NCBI GenBank assembly: GCA_018287875.1
Contig: JAGVVL010000002.1
Span: 5,022,001 to 5,086,000, forward strand
Direction: 5' to 3'
DNA: 64,000 nt
Origin: Nigrospora sphaerica
Lineage: Eukaryota; Ascomycota; Sordariomycetes; Amphisphaeriales; Apiosporaceae
Below are positions 38,101-46,811 of the stretch, piece by piece. The notes beneath the pieces are model-generated. The model made no database searches. It saw only the letters and a list, made by a program, of their open reading frames with translations, and was not told the origin of the DNA. Position numbers and translations under genes: made by a program. Numbering within the stretch: the first letter of the stretch is position 1; every line of letters begins with the position of its first letter.

Positions 38101-38172
38101 GCCGACAGCGCCGGGGCCGCCGCCAACTCGGCGGTGGATGATGACGGTGCGGTTGTGGTCTACGCGACCTGA
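32119..38172 (+). CDS. Giant repeat and coiled-coil protein, filamentous-fungal conserved
   Basis: One open frame of 2017 codons. A likely 78-nt intron at 32217-32294 (AT|GTACGT...CACCAG|G) would give MWDSSDPERAPPPLPL and a 1991-aa product. The N-terminus is disordered, Pro/Ser/Gln rich, with basic stretches. Residues ~655-985 contain degenerate helical repeats of the type REDILDAVRQCLEEF and NDEILDALREGLEDV, spaced about 35-45 residues. Long acidic helices follow (~985-1620). A strong coiled coil (~1620-1750, rich in EEQ, EAEKKLQ and LRSEEDGLRESI) then leads to a basic, Ser/Asn-rich segment and a very acidic tail (~1885-1991). Such proteins are often auto-named chromosome-segregation ATPase-like because of the coiled coil, but I see no Walker motifs. 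Function unknown; a cytoskeletal or scaffold role is only a guess. Confidence 0.8.
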   Translation: MPPVERDAPVDRPPHLRHQSSASSDQGRALIPMYVPLSPSPSPSPPIMPWPSSLTTATRWDSSDPERAPPPLPLHPQSPTVGIGTSRVGTSAAIQSAHAALNEKARENALVPVMAKRMTLNDPSPDRTLVPRGNPHKRMQSMQTPTVRDLSLMIEGSARRDSVSALPGRSPEKNHRPKTPNRGREPERREPERPEPAEQPHQQQQQEQPQQEKDDPLAATTISVAPALRPLLRRPQQQSSSSILGENIPPQSATMLALHNMHQSRDGSPSKETPAAESPLATTTNNSSASMKMGPQMDKLSNQILTLTNIATALQKEMSTLSRRSRDNATDLMSLKEATHARDEDIRRSLRDLAINVDPNRHSRHKRDAYNAGADTESNANGSPKGSKGFFLPRIPSPNSFSASIDRESILSAGSSLSSAPSLVSDSPATMALLEKILREMGTKDGQDAMLTNLTELAEKLSGMASAGKIEELIHQLRSTSQELALVPASGGQGGGGGNMSRTGSFGFDDEDGSLHDLDWNQPQQPNRVAQRVNALMQASEKSARPRSMSRVGDVVNDDLVKAIRTIKDSVAQGGGLTAEVKALVRELRGEVLGMGREIGRRLDEVHGDASDKTGSATKAQTGKVVDESLEQMKLHLTELLEEHRRVSAETLKSAVDYQEIYNAMSQALSQSGTGKAGGSDVLRDDVVEAVKDAWENYKPDISVEQIGLDRDEILACLKEGLQTHAPQRGDHESASRNEVYEAVVEGLKNFNPPKVDTPASLTREDILDAVRQCLEEFEIPVGPPANELSREDMLEAVKEGLQAFEFPASKAMVPLGGETDHVEVTERLRDLMQFMRDEFKAVAEEAKKNAAANDKDTEQVLDATKGGFEQLRSYLQEYVGLANGTAGRGEHMEKLVRSLDGFRDDIAGLVAKSTEGSKAIITEEIGSLRDAVNSALVPHTPPVADNREIIEAMRDGLERVRQELLRPHAGTGEILDAMHEGFGDLRSSVEKMSNKPADLTANDEILDALREGLEDVRKDIDALRKQQSQDDKALAPIGGDGNKGMALLDYPKEGDFKNLEGLIVQLRGKLETLEPPPASESLSKQDLAGVEEMLRNIQVSVAGIASMPTPAPEKSTPNGPAAEGSARRGSSSENPPKQDFTRVEGMLRKMQETLNEIATGKKADGTPRNIEDASTKEDVIAIETILRNTKDRLDDMIDGEQAVRKDHVDAIEALLLETKETLGFMTDQLESNSKKEDVTAVEDLVTKVASHLDEMKESAQKALEDPERVTKTHIEAVEAVCLEVKLAVEETVKSDIAALPSKEDLQSLEETVKGAKSVLESQLEANAKAFDARSAETAGLGERVAEVKTFLEEFQSMVQGKLDNENVGLEALQKLLDGIGETLRSSTVATDLKGMFELMKTEFEESKSSLVGAKLDADEKLQAASDSLGSKFELKIGELMAKYDTFQLHVEARAKAGEARDAELEKAVVGSKAVADELKLLVDTLGSTVTESMERTEEASKTVFERVEELVAKTAENHAEDKNEHSLTRDQIKAAVTIVEGLQGHVAEHQPKILDIMKNVALVVAEHYEHSKSTTTSLQKQIEDVKEQEPKQLPPPVEKYDDTELHAKLDKLLDGGELHTKLDRLVDHSRTADKAYTQLETLDKVHAQVVQTASDISSFLEEQKKRIEHDREEQLKSLQEAEKKLQDTNISLAVAQAEKEHVEANVVSLRSEEDGLRESIMALRTEQEYLLRQKTRLTADVSSLETAMDIRREELHTMEARAEGLERRILEGVLDHSRALLLTKGGAKGREAMSRKRVPGARSGLAPADASALNAQAPAPHRKAVNMAVNGSRVPPSPSSAARRILSMSQIGTNLSSGGINRSQSVRNSAANGAFRNGSWASGPGKKRYGDLEGDKENEVIDSVREIDEPPESEAGTTAEKPDDAEEAIDDDGDDATSDITATGDGANTSGEDDESEDGPSRRSSQGTTVISSADSGAGYADDSDDDDGRSDGADSAGAAANSAVDDDGAVVVYAT

Positions 38173-38845
38173 TGGCAGCGAAGGATTACGTACGATGCGA
38201 TGGTCGAAAGCGTTGCGAGGGGGCGCCCGACAGGACCGTCCGGGCGTTGTTTTGTTTTGTTTCTTGTACATCTGTGTAGCTTGCGGGGGGTCTCGTCTGT
38301 TTATTCCTCCTCCGGACTGCGTGCGGACAGGGGGACAGCCATGATTCACGACCAGGTACTTTCAGCAAGTAGGTAGCTTAGTAGGTAGTAATGTCTCTCC
38401 CACAGCCATGGTGTCGGGGCGTGTTCCGCCCCCTTGGGCACGGCGTGCGATAAGCGTCGAAGCGGTGTTCCCCGTGACGTTCTACACCGGGTTTCCTACG
38501 CATAAGATGACCACGGGCGGGGGCGAGGAGTAGAAAAGGGGGGGGGTGTGGAATTGAGTTTCAGGCCGCCCTGGGAGCGAGAGCCGAACAAAAGGAGTTT
38601 TAAAACAGTAGCCAGCTAACGTAGGCAGCTGGCAGGACGGTCCACCATCATCAGCATCATCAACATCGCCATCCTTGCCTCGTATTTTGTGGAGAGAAAG
38701 ACCCGGAAAAATAGAAACAGACAAAAGGTCATACGGGCGAGTTTGAGGCACATGCTATATACGGTGGGCAGGAAAAAGGCAGAAGGCCGTCCCGGCGCCC
38801 CCTTTATTTTCTTTCGCCTCCCCCTTCGGGGACCTCCGGGGCGGC
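38173..38845. other. Convergent 3' region
   Basis: 673 bp between two converging stops, holding both 3' UTRs. A doubled TAGGTA word (AGTAGGTAGCTTAGTAGG) lies at 38369-38386. No gene seen. Confidence 0.5.
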
Positions 38846-40390
38846 CTACTTGAGGCGGTGCCTCATGCCGATGCTGTCGGCGCCCATGGCGTCCCGGAGG
38901 CACTCGGGCAGGCGGACGCGCATGCGGTCCTCGTCCCAGCCGTTCTCGAGCAGGGCGGCGAGGACGCGGGGCACGGCGAGGGCGGTGCCGTTGACGGTCC
39001 AGGGGAAGTGGACGCGGCCGCCGGCCTTGAAGCGGGTGGCGAGGCGGCGCGTCTGGTAGTCGAGGCAGACGCTGGCGCTCGTGAGCTCGCCCCAGCCGCC
39101 GTTCTTGTCGCGGCGCGAGGGGAAGAAGGCCTCGACGTCGACCTTGCGGAAGGCCGAGGCGCCGAGGTCGGCCGTCGGCATCTCAAGGACGCGGCAGTGC
39201 AGGCCGAGGTCGCCGAGGATCTCGGTCTGGATGTCGAGCATCTCGTCGAGCAGCTCCGTCGCGGCCGAGAGGTTGGGCTGGGCCCACGCGAACATCTCGA
39301 CCTTGTTGAACTCGTGCACGCGGTACAGGCCCTTGGTGTCGACGCCGCGCCCGCCCGCCTCGGCGCGGTAGCAGCGCGAGACGCCGGCGCGCTTGAGCGG
39401 CAGGTCGCCCTCGTCGAGCACCGTGTCGGCCTTCATGCCGGCCAGGGGTATCTCGGCGGTGCCGGCGAGGACGAGCTCGGGCCGGCCGCGGCCGCGGTCC
39501 TCGGCCGGCTGGGCGAGGGCGTAGATCTGCGTCTCGCCGTTCTGGTCGCGCGGCTGGAAGCCGCAGGCGGCGGCGATGTGGCCGTAGACGATGCTCGGCG
39601 GCGCCACCTGGCGCCAGCCGTGGCGCGTCACGACGGCGAGGGCGTACTGGATGAGGGCCTGCTCGAGGCGCGCGCCCTCGTCGAGCAGCGAGTACCAGCC
39701 CCAGCCCGACGACGTGGCGGCGCCGGCGAAGTCGAGCAGCCCGAGCTCGGAGCCGATGTGCACGTGGGAGCGCCACACGCGGTCCGAGGCGTCGGGCCGC
39801 GGCTCCGGGTGGTCGTTAATGTACGAGAGCACGAGGGGCTCGTCGCCGCGCGGCGTCTGCTCGCTCGTCAGGTTGGGCATGGCGAGGGCGAGGCCCTGGA
39901 TCTCGGCCGTGAGGCGGCCCTCGGCCTCCTCCGTCGCCGCCAGCGTGTCCTTGAGCCGCCGGGCCTCGGCCAGCAGCTCGTCCCGGGACAGGCGGCGCAG
40001 CTCCTCGGTGGCGGGGTCCTCGTCGCCCGTGATGGTGGCGGGGTTGGCGATCTGCTTGCGCACGAGGTTGCCGCGCTCGCGCAGGTGGCGCGCCTCGCGC
40101 TGGTGCTCCTGCCACTGCTGGTGCAGCGCGTTGATGCGCGCCGGGTACGCGCTCTGGGCCTTGTAGTTGCGCTCCAGGCAGTTCTGCTCGTGGAGCGTCG
40201 GGTTCTGCCGGATGTGCTTGATGTCAATGCTCGGGTGCGGCGCCGACGTCGGCCTGTTGCCGTCGGCCAACGGCGACGATGCCGCCGCCGCCGCCGAGCT
40301 CCTCAGGCGCGCCGGCGCGTGGAAGAGGCGCGTCCGCGGCACCGCGAGGCGGCACTGGACGCAGACGAAAGGCTTTCCTAGAGGGCGCAT
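38846..40390 (-). CDS. DIA4: Seryl-tRNA synthetase, mitochondrial
   Basis: Single exon, 514 aa. A basic, Ala/Arg-rich presequence precedes HPSIDIKHIRQNPTLHEQN, the start of the N-terminal tRNA-binding coiled-coil arm (about residues 50-170). The class II catalytic core follows: LAGTAEIPLAGM, motif 2 CYRAEAGGRGVDTKGLYRVH then EFNKVEMF, GELTSASVCLDYQTRRL, and motif 3 with NGTALAVPRVLAALLENG. It charges mitochondrial tRNA-Ser, and by family precedent acts in the matrix. Very high GC in the third codon position makes the opposite strand open for over 500 codons, which is an artefact. The presequence and the divergence from cytosolic SerRS support the mitochondrial form. Confidence 0.93.
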   Translation of the reverse strand: MRPLGKPFVCVQCRLAVPRTRLFHAPARLRSSAAAAASSPLADGNRPTSAPHPSIDIKHIRQNPTLHEQNCLERNYKAQSAYPARINALHQQWQEHQREARHLRERGNLVRKQIANPATITGDEDPATEELRRLSRDELLAEARRLKDTLAATEEAEGRLTAEIQGLALAMPNLTSEQTPRGDEPLVLSYINDHPEPRPDASDRVWRSHVHIGSELGLLDFAGAATSSGWGWYSLLDEGARLEQALIQYALAVVTRHGWRQVAPPSIVYGHIAAACGFQPRDQNGETQIYALAQPAEDRGRGRPELVLAGTAEIPLAGMKADTVLDEGDLPLKRAGVSRCYRAEAGGRGVDTKGLYRVHEFNKVEMFAWAQPNLSAATELLDEMLDIQTEILGDLGLHCRVLEMPTADLGASAFRKVDVEAFFPSRRDKNGGWGELTSASVCLDYQTRRLATRFKAGGRVHFPWTVNGTALAVPRVLAALLENGWDEDRMRVRLPECLRDAMGADSIGMRHRLK

Positions 40391-41026
40391 CGTGGGCGAG
40401 GCTCGGTCGTCGCTAGAAGCGCAGCCAAGGCTTCATCCGCCACAAATCTGTCCAGGCTCGGGTTGCGCGCGTGAGCTTGAGCACGGGAGCAGGTGGGATG
40501 ATGGGATATGCATTTCCCGGGCGTCCATGGAGATATGGATCCTCCATCCGAAGACTGCGCGGGTGCTCGTCCGGCCCGAATTCAAGCTCGAAAAGCTGCC
40601 CAGGTTGAGCTTTCCCCGCATTTTACTTTAGCTCATGCAGTTGCATAAGTGGTTGGTACATAGCGATGTCAGGTACTTGGCTCGCGTACTTGCGACTTGA
40701 TTGTCCGTAAGTAGGGCTGGCGCGTCTATAAATACTATCGCGGGTCGTCCGTCCACTCCCCAGAACGTCTCTGCTTCCTGAAGTAACTGGCATTCATGTA
40801 CCCGTCCGACTGTTGCACGAACCCCGCGTGCCCGGCCTCCGTGAGACGAACGAGAACAAAAGGGGATGGGGTGGAATAGATGAACCGATGCTTTACGGCT
40901 GCATTAGCTAGCGGCCGATCCATCCGTCCGTCCACCAAGGCAAAATTGGGGGGTATGCTTGTATACGCCTCTCCCGCACCCTGAACTACGCTCACCCGCC
41001 AGAAGCAGTATGCGGCCCTCGCTCGT
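40391..41026. other. 636-bp intergenic stretch between tandem genes
   Basis: This contains the promoter of the seryl-tRNA synthetase gene and the 3' end of the actin-related gene. Nothing else is recognised. Confidence 0.5.
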
Positions 41027-42760
41027 CTAGACAGTGCCCCAGACACCCAAGGTCCAGTTGCTCGCCTGGTTGCCTTGGCCCCGAATCAGGCCTCCGCTGC
41101 CCATGCTTTGCCTCTGCTGTCGCTGCTGTGTCTGGACGTCGATCTCGCCGGGCCGAACCGCGCCGTGGACTCCCTGAAGCAACCATTGATCCCGTTCCAC
41201 CGTGGCCAGCGCCGGTATCTTGAGCTGTGCCGCCAAGCTCGCTCCGCACCACGGGCCCATGGAGTCGATGGCGCGCAACACGCCCTGAACTGGCGACTGA
41301 AGGCCTTTCTCTTTCCGAATCAGTTCCTCCACCTGGTCGGCCTCCTGTGGCGCATCCGCTGCTTTGACGCGCGGCGTCTCGTCCTCGCCCGCCGTGCCGA
41401 CGTCTTCCGACGTCTGTATCACGGGAATGGGGCCCTCGTTCGCCTGCCTGCTGCCCGTTCTCCGCAGCTTGGGGTTTTTTCTGTATGCCTTGACGCCCTT
41501 GCCCTGGATGGGGTCCCAGCCCCTTTCCTGGGCCAAAAGACGTACCTCATCGAAGAGCCGGCCTCTCACTCCTATGATGTTCGAGGCCCCTCCCGTGAAA
41601 GTGATCCGTGACATGCACATGGCCCGCACATCCAGGGGCAACTGGAGCAGGCTGCGATACACCAACAAGTGTAGCGGTAGTTCGTGGTCGTCGAAACAGG
41701 CTGCTGCATAGCGCATGGGGAAGAAGACGGTCTCACAGGGCTCGGCCAGCCGCGAGAAGGGTATCTGTAGGGTTCGTGGAGGCCGGCAAGAGGTGAGGTG
41801 GATGGACGTAGGTGTCGCGTCCTCGGTTGGGTCTGGCGTTTCCGACTCGTCCTGTTCGTGAAGGGTTGGCAGGCCTTCCGAGGGTACCTGGCGCGGGCTC
41901 TTGTGAGACCTGCGGCACCACAGCATGCGTGTGGCCACCTCCTCGCACTCCTCAAAACTGATGACGTCGTGGGGGGCCGGCTCCCTATCGCCGTCGGGGG
42001 CCGGTCGTCCCTCGAGGGCCTCGACCAGGAAGTTGCGCGTCTCTTCCAACAGCATCTTGCCGGCCCTCGTGCTCCGCCACGTTTGCACCTCGCGATACTC
42101 GTATACGGCCGTGACGGTGGTCTCGTGCCAGCCCATGTCCACCACCAGCGCGGAGCGGACGCCCGCGGCGAAGGCAGCCATGACCGGGGAGGAAAGCAGG
42201 GATATCGTCGGCGGCTGGAAGCTGTGGAAGATTGTGTCCAGCACGTACGACAGCAACGGCAGAGGGATGGCAGGCGGCAGGACCAACGACATCCGGCGCG
42301 GCTTGGAGTCGATCAGGAGATACCTGGCAAACGTGTCCCTCAGGGCACGCTCAAGACGGTCTCCGACGAGCCCCAGGTCCTGTCCCCGCACGTCCAGCTG
42401 CCACAGCTCATGCTCGCTGCCCCAAGGTCGGCCGGCCGTCCGTTTTCTCCAATCGTCCTCGTAGCCGGCCTCCCAGGCGCGGTAGTCGCCGGCGCGCTTG
42501 GCGCTTTCGGCATCGAAAGTAATGACTCGCTTGGGGGAGGGGTCGCCAGCAAAGCCGACGCGTACTTTCCGGCAGCCCAGTTCCACCACTATTACGTCTT
42601 CCTCGGCGCGCGCGGTCGAGGGCGAGCCAAAGATGGAGCCTGAGAGCGGACGGAGCGGCGTGTTCGGGTGGGCGGGTGTGCTGTCCCGGCCCGTGGCGCT
42701 GCCCCGGATGGTGGCGACGGAGCGGTGGGCAAGACTCGGGCCGGCGGAAGACGAGGCCAT
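41027..42760 (-). CDS. ro-7: Actin-related protein of the dynactin pointed-end complex (Arp10/Arp11, ro-7 type)
   Basis: Single exon, 577 aa. After a ~50-residue Ser/Pro leader (TPLRPLSGSIFGSPST) comes an actin-fold core: VIVVELGCRKVRVGFAGD (phosphate loop 1), ERALRDTFARYLLID, and LVVDMGWHETTVTAVYEYRE (phosphate loop 2). FEECEEVATRMLWCRR and ITFTGGASNIIGVRGRL (adenosine motif) follow. The order and the long divergent insert fit fungal Arp10/Arp11 such as Neurospora ro-7, a dynactin subunit needed for dynein-driven nuclear movement. Inserts enlarge it over actin (~375 aa). The last ~140 residues are low-complexity with a Gln-rich stretch and a final NWTLGVWGTV. The family call rests on recollection of the fungal ro-7 pattern, so another divergent Arp is possible. 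Confidence 0.78.
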   Translation of the reverse strand: MASSSAGPSLAHRSVATIRGSATGRDSTPAHPNTPLRPLSGSIFGSPSTARAEEDVIVVELGCRKVRVGFAGDPSPKRVITFDAESAKRAGDYRAWEAGYEDDWRKRTAGRPWGSEHELWQLDVRGQDLGLVGDRLERALRDTFARYLLIDSKPRRMSLVLPPAIPLPLLSYVLDTIFHSFQPPTISLLSSPVMAAFAAGVRSALVVDMGWHETTVTAVYEYREVQTWRSTRAGKMLLEETRNFLVEALEGRPAPDGDREPAPHDVISFEECEEVATRMLWCRRSHKSPRQVPSEGLPTLHEQDESETPDPTEDATPTSIHLTSCRPPRTLQIPFSRLAEPCETVFFPMRYAAACFDDHELPLHLLVYRSLLQLPLDVRAMCMSRITFTGGASNIIGVRGRLFDEVRLLAQERGWDPIQGKGVKAYRKNPKLRRTGSRQANEGPIPVIQTSEDVGTAGEDETPRVKAADAPQEADQVEELIRKEKGLQSPVQGVLRAIDSMGPWCGASLAAQLKIPALATVERDQWLLQGVHGAVRPGEIDVQTQQRQQRQSMGSGGLIRGQGNQASNWTLGVWGTV

Positions 42761-43431
42761 GACGACGAACCTTCGATGTCGGTGGTGGAGTGGAAGTCAA
42801 CTCGGCCTTGGGCGACGGCTCAACGGCTGGGCATGTTGCACGCGACGGCGTTGGGGCGATCTCGGGGCGCTGACGATACGCCCGCCCTTCGCAAAACGAA
42901 TTCGGGTCAGGGCAATGGGTCAAGGACGGGCTTGGGTCGGAGGCGTCGATCTGCCCCGGCGGGATTGGAATATGCAATGATACGGACTGCCCAGATCTAT
43001 AGATGGGATTGGTGGGGGTGGGTTCCTTACAGGTTCAACTGAGGATGTACTGGAGCTAAAGAGCTATAGCGTCAAAAAGTGCTAACGAGTCTGGGTACAT
43101 TGCACAACCCCACTATCCATCCCACCCATCCCTGTGGAAACCAGTGTCAACAGTGGGAAACACAAGCATTGGAGCCCCGACGGGAGGGCAGACACGTTCT
43201 ATCACCGCCTCTCTGGTCGTCGTCCCCCGATTGGAAGACCCAGGCATCGCATCCCGCCCCTCACGTTTGCGCCGTGCGTTATAGATACTACCTCTTAGTT
43301 TGCCCAGGCCACCCGAGCGGCGGCCCGTCTTCTACTCGGTGCTGCTGGCTACCTGGGGTTCGAGACAAATGAGGAGCGCCGGCTGATGCACCTCTCGGTC
43401 CTTCCTTCGCTGGCCCGCCTGACTGCACATC
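42761..43431. promoter_or_regulatory. Bidirectional promoter region ro-7 / GEN1
   Basis: 671 bp between two divergent start codons. Both promoters must share this space. No individual sites can be assigned with confidence. Confidence 0.5.
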
Positions 43432-46216
43432 ATGGGCATCAAGGGGTGAGTCGAGCCGCACTTCCTCCCGTGCCACTGAACTGACGACCGCTTCTCTTCC
43501 TCAGTATCTACAAGGAGATCGGCGCGGGTCAGCGTGTAGCGCTCGCCAAACTTGCCGTTGATCAGCTCGAGCAGTCGGGCCGGCCGCTGCGCCTCGCTAT
43601 TGATATCTCTATCTGGCAATTTCAGATCCAAGCGGCCAAGGGTATGTTGCTTGCCCCGTCACCGTCCGCCACCCCGAAGCCTTGGGCTCACACGTGTATC
43701 AAGGGGGGTCCAACCCTGCCGTTCGCACGCTTTTCTACCGCTTGCTGCGTCTTCTCACTCATTGCATCCATCCCATCTTCGTCTTCGACGGCCCCAACAA
43801 GCCGGTGTTCAAGCGCAACAAGCGCTCCGGCCGCGGCGATGGCGTGGCCACCTCCATGGCCAAGCGGCTGATCCGTCTTTTCGGTTTCCGCATCCACGAC
43901 GCCCCCGGCGAGGCCGAGGCCGAGTGCGCCTTGCTGCAGCAAAAGGGCATCGTGGACGCCGTGCTCAGCGAGGACGTCGATACCATCATGTTTGGATGCA
44001 CGCGGACGCTGCGGAACTGGACCGCCGAGGGCAGCGGATCCGCCAAAACCCCCACACACGTTTCCATGCACGACACCGACATGATCCGCCAGGCGGGGTC
44101 TGGCCTCGACCGCGAGGGAATGGTCCTCGTGGCTCTAGTGAGCGGTGGCGACTACCTGCCCGAAGGCGTTCCGGGGGCCGGCGTGAAGCTGGCCTGCGAG
44201 GCGGCCAGAGCCGGCTTTGGCGCGTCGCTCTGCCGTCTGAAGCGGTCCGACACCACCGGCCTCGCAGAATGGAGGGAGAAGCTGACCCACGAGCTGCGCA
44301 CCAACGAGAGCGGCTTCTTCCGGACCAAGCACAAAGCTCTCAAGGTGCCCGACGACTTTCCCAGTTTGGAAGTGCTGCGCTACTATACTCACCCCGTGGT
44401 ATCGCCGGCGTCGGTCCTGGAGCGGCTGCAGGGCCAGACTTGGGAAGGGTCCATCGACGTCCTGGGTCTGCGGCAGTTTGTGCGGGAGACGTTCGACTGG
44501 GAGTACCGTGGCGGTGCCATCAAGTTCATCCGCGTGCTAGCCCCTGGCCTCTTGGTGCGGAAAATAATGGACCGCAGTCAGCGGCGGGAGGAGCTGCTCG
44601 ACGATGCCGACAGCCTTGAGAGTAGAGAATCCGAGCTCGTCAGGTCCATCACATCTCGTCGCACCCATTCCAGCACGGGTTTGACCCCCGAGTTGAGGAT
44701 CACCTTCATCCCAACCGAGGTTGTAGGCTACGACTTCGAGGAAGAACCCGAAGAGGAGATTTTGGCCAGCCGTGACGGTCTTGCTCTCAACAGCGACGAC
44801 GAAGCCGAAGCCGTGGCTGACGAAGGCAAAAGCGGTCCCAAGAAGCCCTTCAACCCCAACGACCCAGACCTGCTCTGGATCTCGGAGACGGTGGCCAAAC
44901 TAGGCATTCCCGTCAAGGTGGAGGACTGGGAAGAGGCCCAGCGGATGAAGGCATCTCGCAAGGGAACAAGAGCCGCGAAGGCGCCCAAACCAAAGGCCGG
45001 CGTCGCGCAAGCTGGCGCGCTTAACAAGTTTGTCAAGGTTACCAAAAAGGCATCGACCAGCTATGCCAGCCTTGACCCAACTTCCTTGGGCAAGGCCGTC
45101 TCCTCGGCGACGAGTCGCAGTTCTGCCAGTCCCCACGCGGCCGATGCCCAAAGGACACCATGGCTTCTCCCGGCGACCAGGGCACCGTCACCCAAACCAC
45201 AGCTCCCCAAGCCACAGTCACGCGGTAAGCAGCCATCCAAGTCCAAAAGGACAGAACCACCCGTCCCGCCGTTGGACTCGTCGACCAACCCCTGGACAAT
45301 GACTAGCTCGCACTCTACTACCTCCGGGGCTAGCAGGAGGTCGGCCCCCGCCACATGCGCCCCCGAGGCCATTGTCATATCTTCGAGTCCACCTGCGTCG
45401 CCTGTTGCGCCTGCTCGCGGTTCCTTGAGCCGCGCGGCGAGTCCCGCCTCCACCGCGGGTGCGCCCGTGGACCCGATCTCGCGCGCCCCCAAGCGCAAAT
45501 CGGTATCGCCGAGTGCGGACGCCCCCCCACAGTACAGCCCACCCAGTCAAGGCCCAAGCCCAATAAGGGAGCCTGCCTCCCGGCCCCGAAAGAAGCTGGC
45601 GAGGACCGAGTTTATGCCTGTCAGCCCGGAGTCTGTAGAAACCCAATACAAGAGCCCACGAGAACGCCGGGGACGGCTGGCACGAGCACGTACGGTGGCG
45701 GTCGAACGTCCGGGGTGTCTTTCGGACGGGGAAGACAGCGACATGGACCTGCCGCCGTTGGGCGATTTCGCGGGCCGGTTATCTGGGGGCCCCCGTGCCA
45801 AGAGGGGCGCGCCGCCGCCGCCTGCCACCGTGGTTGTGTGTCTCTCGGACGGCGAAGGGAGCGACCCGGAATTGCCGCCCTTGGACAACCTCACCGGCCG
45901 CGCATCGGGCGGCTCGGGGGTCCGACCCGTGGCGTCCCCGGAGGCCCCGCGGGCAACAGCAGTGGCGGCGGCGGCAGCGGGCGCGGCCGCCCCGCGGAAA
46001 GACGCGGGCAGGAAACACCAGGGCAAGCTCGGCGAGGCCTTCGGCATGCGCACGACCAAGATGTACGTGCCCCGCCAGAGCCTACCGGGCTTCTTCAAGG
46101 AGGTCGAGGTGTTGGCGGACGAGGCGGCACAGTGGGCGTCGGCCGGCCGGCGCAAGGGCCCGTCATGGCGGCGGAGTGACATCAGCCTCATCGACTTGAC
46201 GGGCGAGGATTCGTAG
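43432..46216 (+). CDS. GEN1: Holliday-junction resolvase GEN1/Yen1 (XPG/Rad2 family)
   Basis: Three exons: 43432-43445, 43505-43641 and 43704-46216, giving 887 aa. Introns are 59 and 62 nt; the first exon codes only MGIKG. The XPG-N region has IYKEIG, LAIDISIWQFQ (Asp38) and AAKGGSNPAVRTLFYRLLRL. The XPG-I region has VFDGPNKP, HDAPGEAEAECALLQQKG, VLSEDVDTIMFGC and SGGDYLPEGVPGAG, together carrying the metal-binding acidic residues. A chromodomain-like region (~370-480) is expected in this family from Chaetomium GEN1. The tail beyond 500 is disordered and holds several SUMO-interacting-type motifs (see findings). The enzyme cuts four-way junctions late in the cell cycle in the nucleus. Divergent from the ro-7-type gene. 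Confidence 0.93.
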
Positions 46217-46811
46217 GAAACATGTGAGACGAGGGGCGGGGGTCACTCACTCCCCCGCAACACTAAAGGCGCTTGACTGGACTCCGAAAAGCGCTTGGCA
46301 AAGGTGCCATGATACCCATGTTTCGGACGTTCCCTTTGGTTTTGGTTTGGCTACGACGCTTGAGAACACAGAGGTCAGGCGGGCTAGGGTATGCCGGCCG
46401 TCGGCGTCACGGGGACGGGAAAAGGCGTCTCGAGTTGAGACTGGATGATGTCTCATTGATTCCGACGTATTGTTCTTATATAGTGTGGGTATCCTGGAAA
46501 AGAGAGCTCGAAACGCCATCCCGAAGAAAGAAGGAAAAAAACATGAAGGGGAACATCGGAAGCACTATGTTACCCGCCCCGCCTGGCGTTTCTCGTCAAA
46601 TCATGAACCCTCCCTCTACCATTCGCCCACCCCCGTAACCATTCCGTACACGCATCATCCCTGGGGGAGAAAACGGGCACCTCCAACGTCCATAGATGAC
46701 GCCAAGATCCGCAACCAAGAGGAGGGACAAGGGGTGCGCCCTTGCCGCCGAAACGAAACGGCACACGAGAACACACGCACGCACACGCGCACACGCACAC
46801 GCACGCACGGG
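46217..46811. other. Convergent 3' region with CA-rich repeat
   Basis: 595 bp between converging stops. An imperfect CACG/CACA repeat at 46771-46809 lies against the BTB stop codon, in its 3' end. No gene seen. Confidence 0.5.

Noticed and set aside
38858..40381. 507-codon open frame on the plus strand opposite the seryl-tRNA synthetase
   Set aside because: It is the antisense shadow of a very GC-rich gene. Its translation is Ala/Arg/Val-rich with no known motif, while the minus strand has all class II synthetase motifs.
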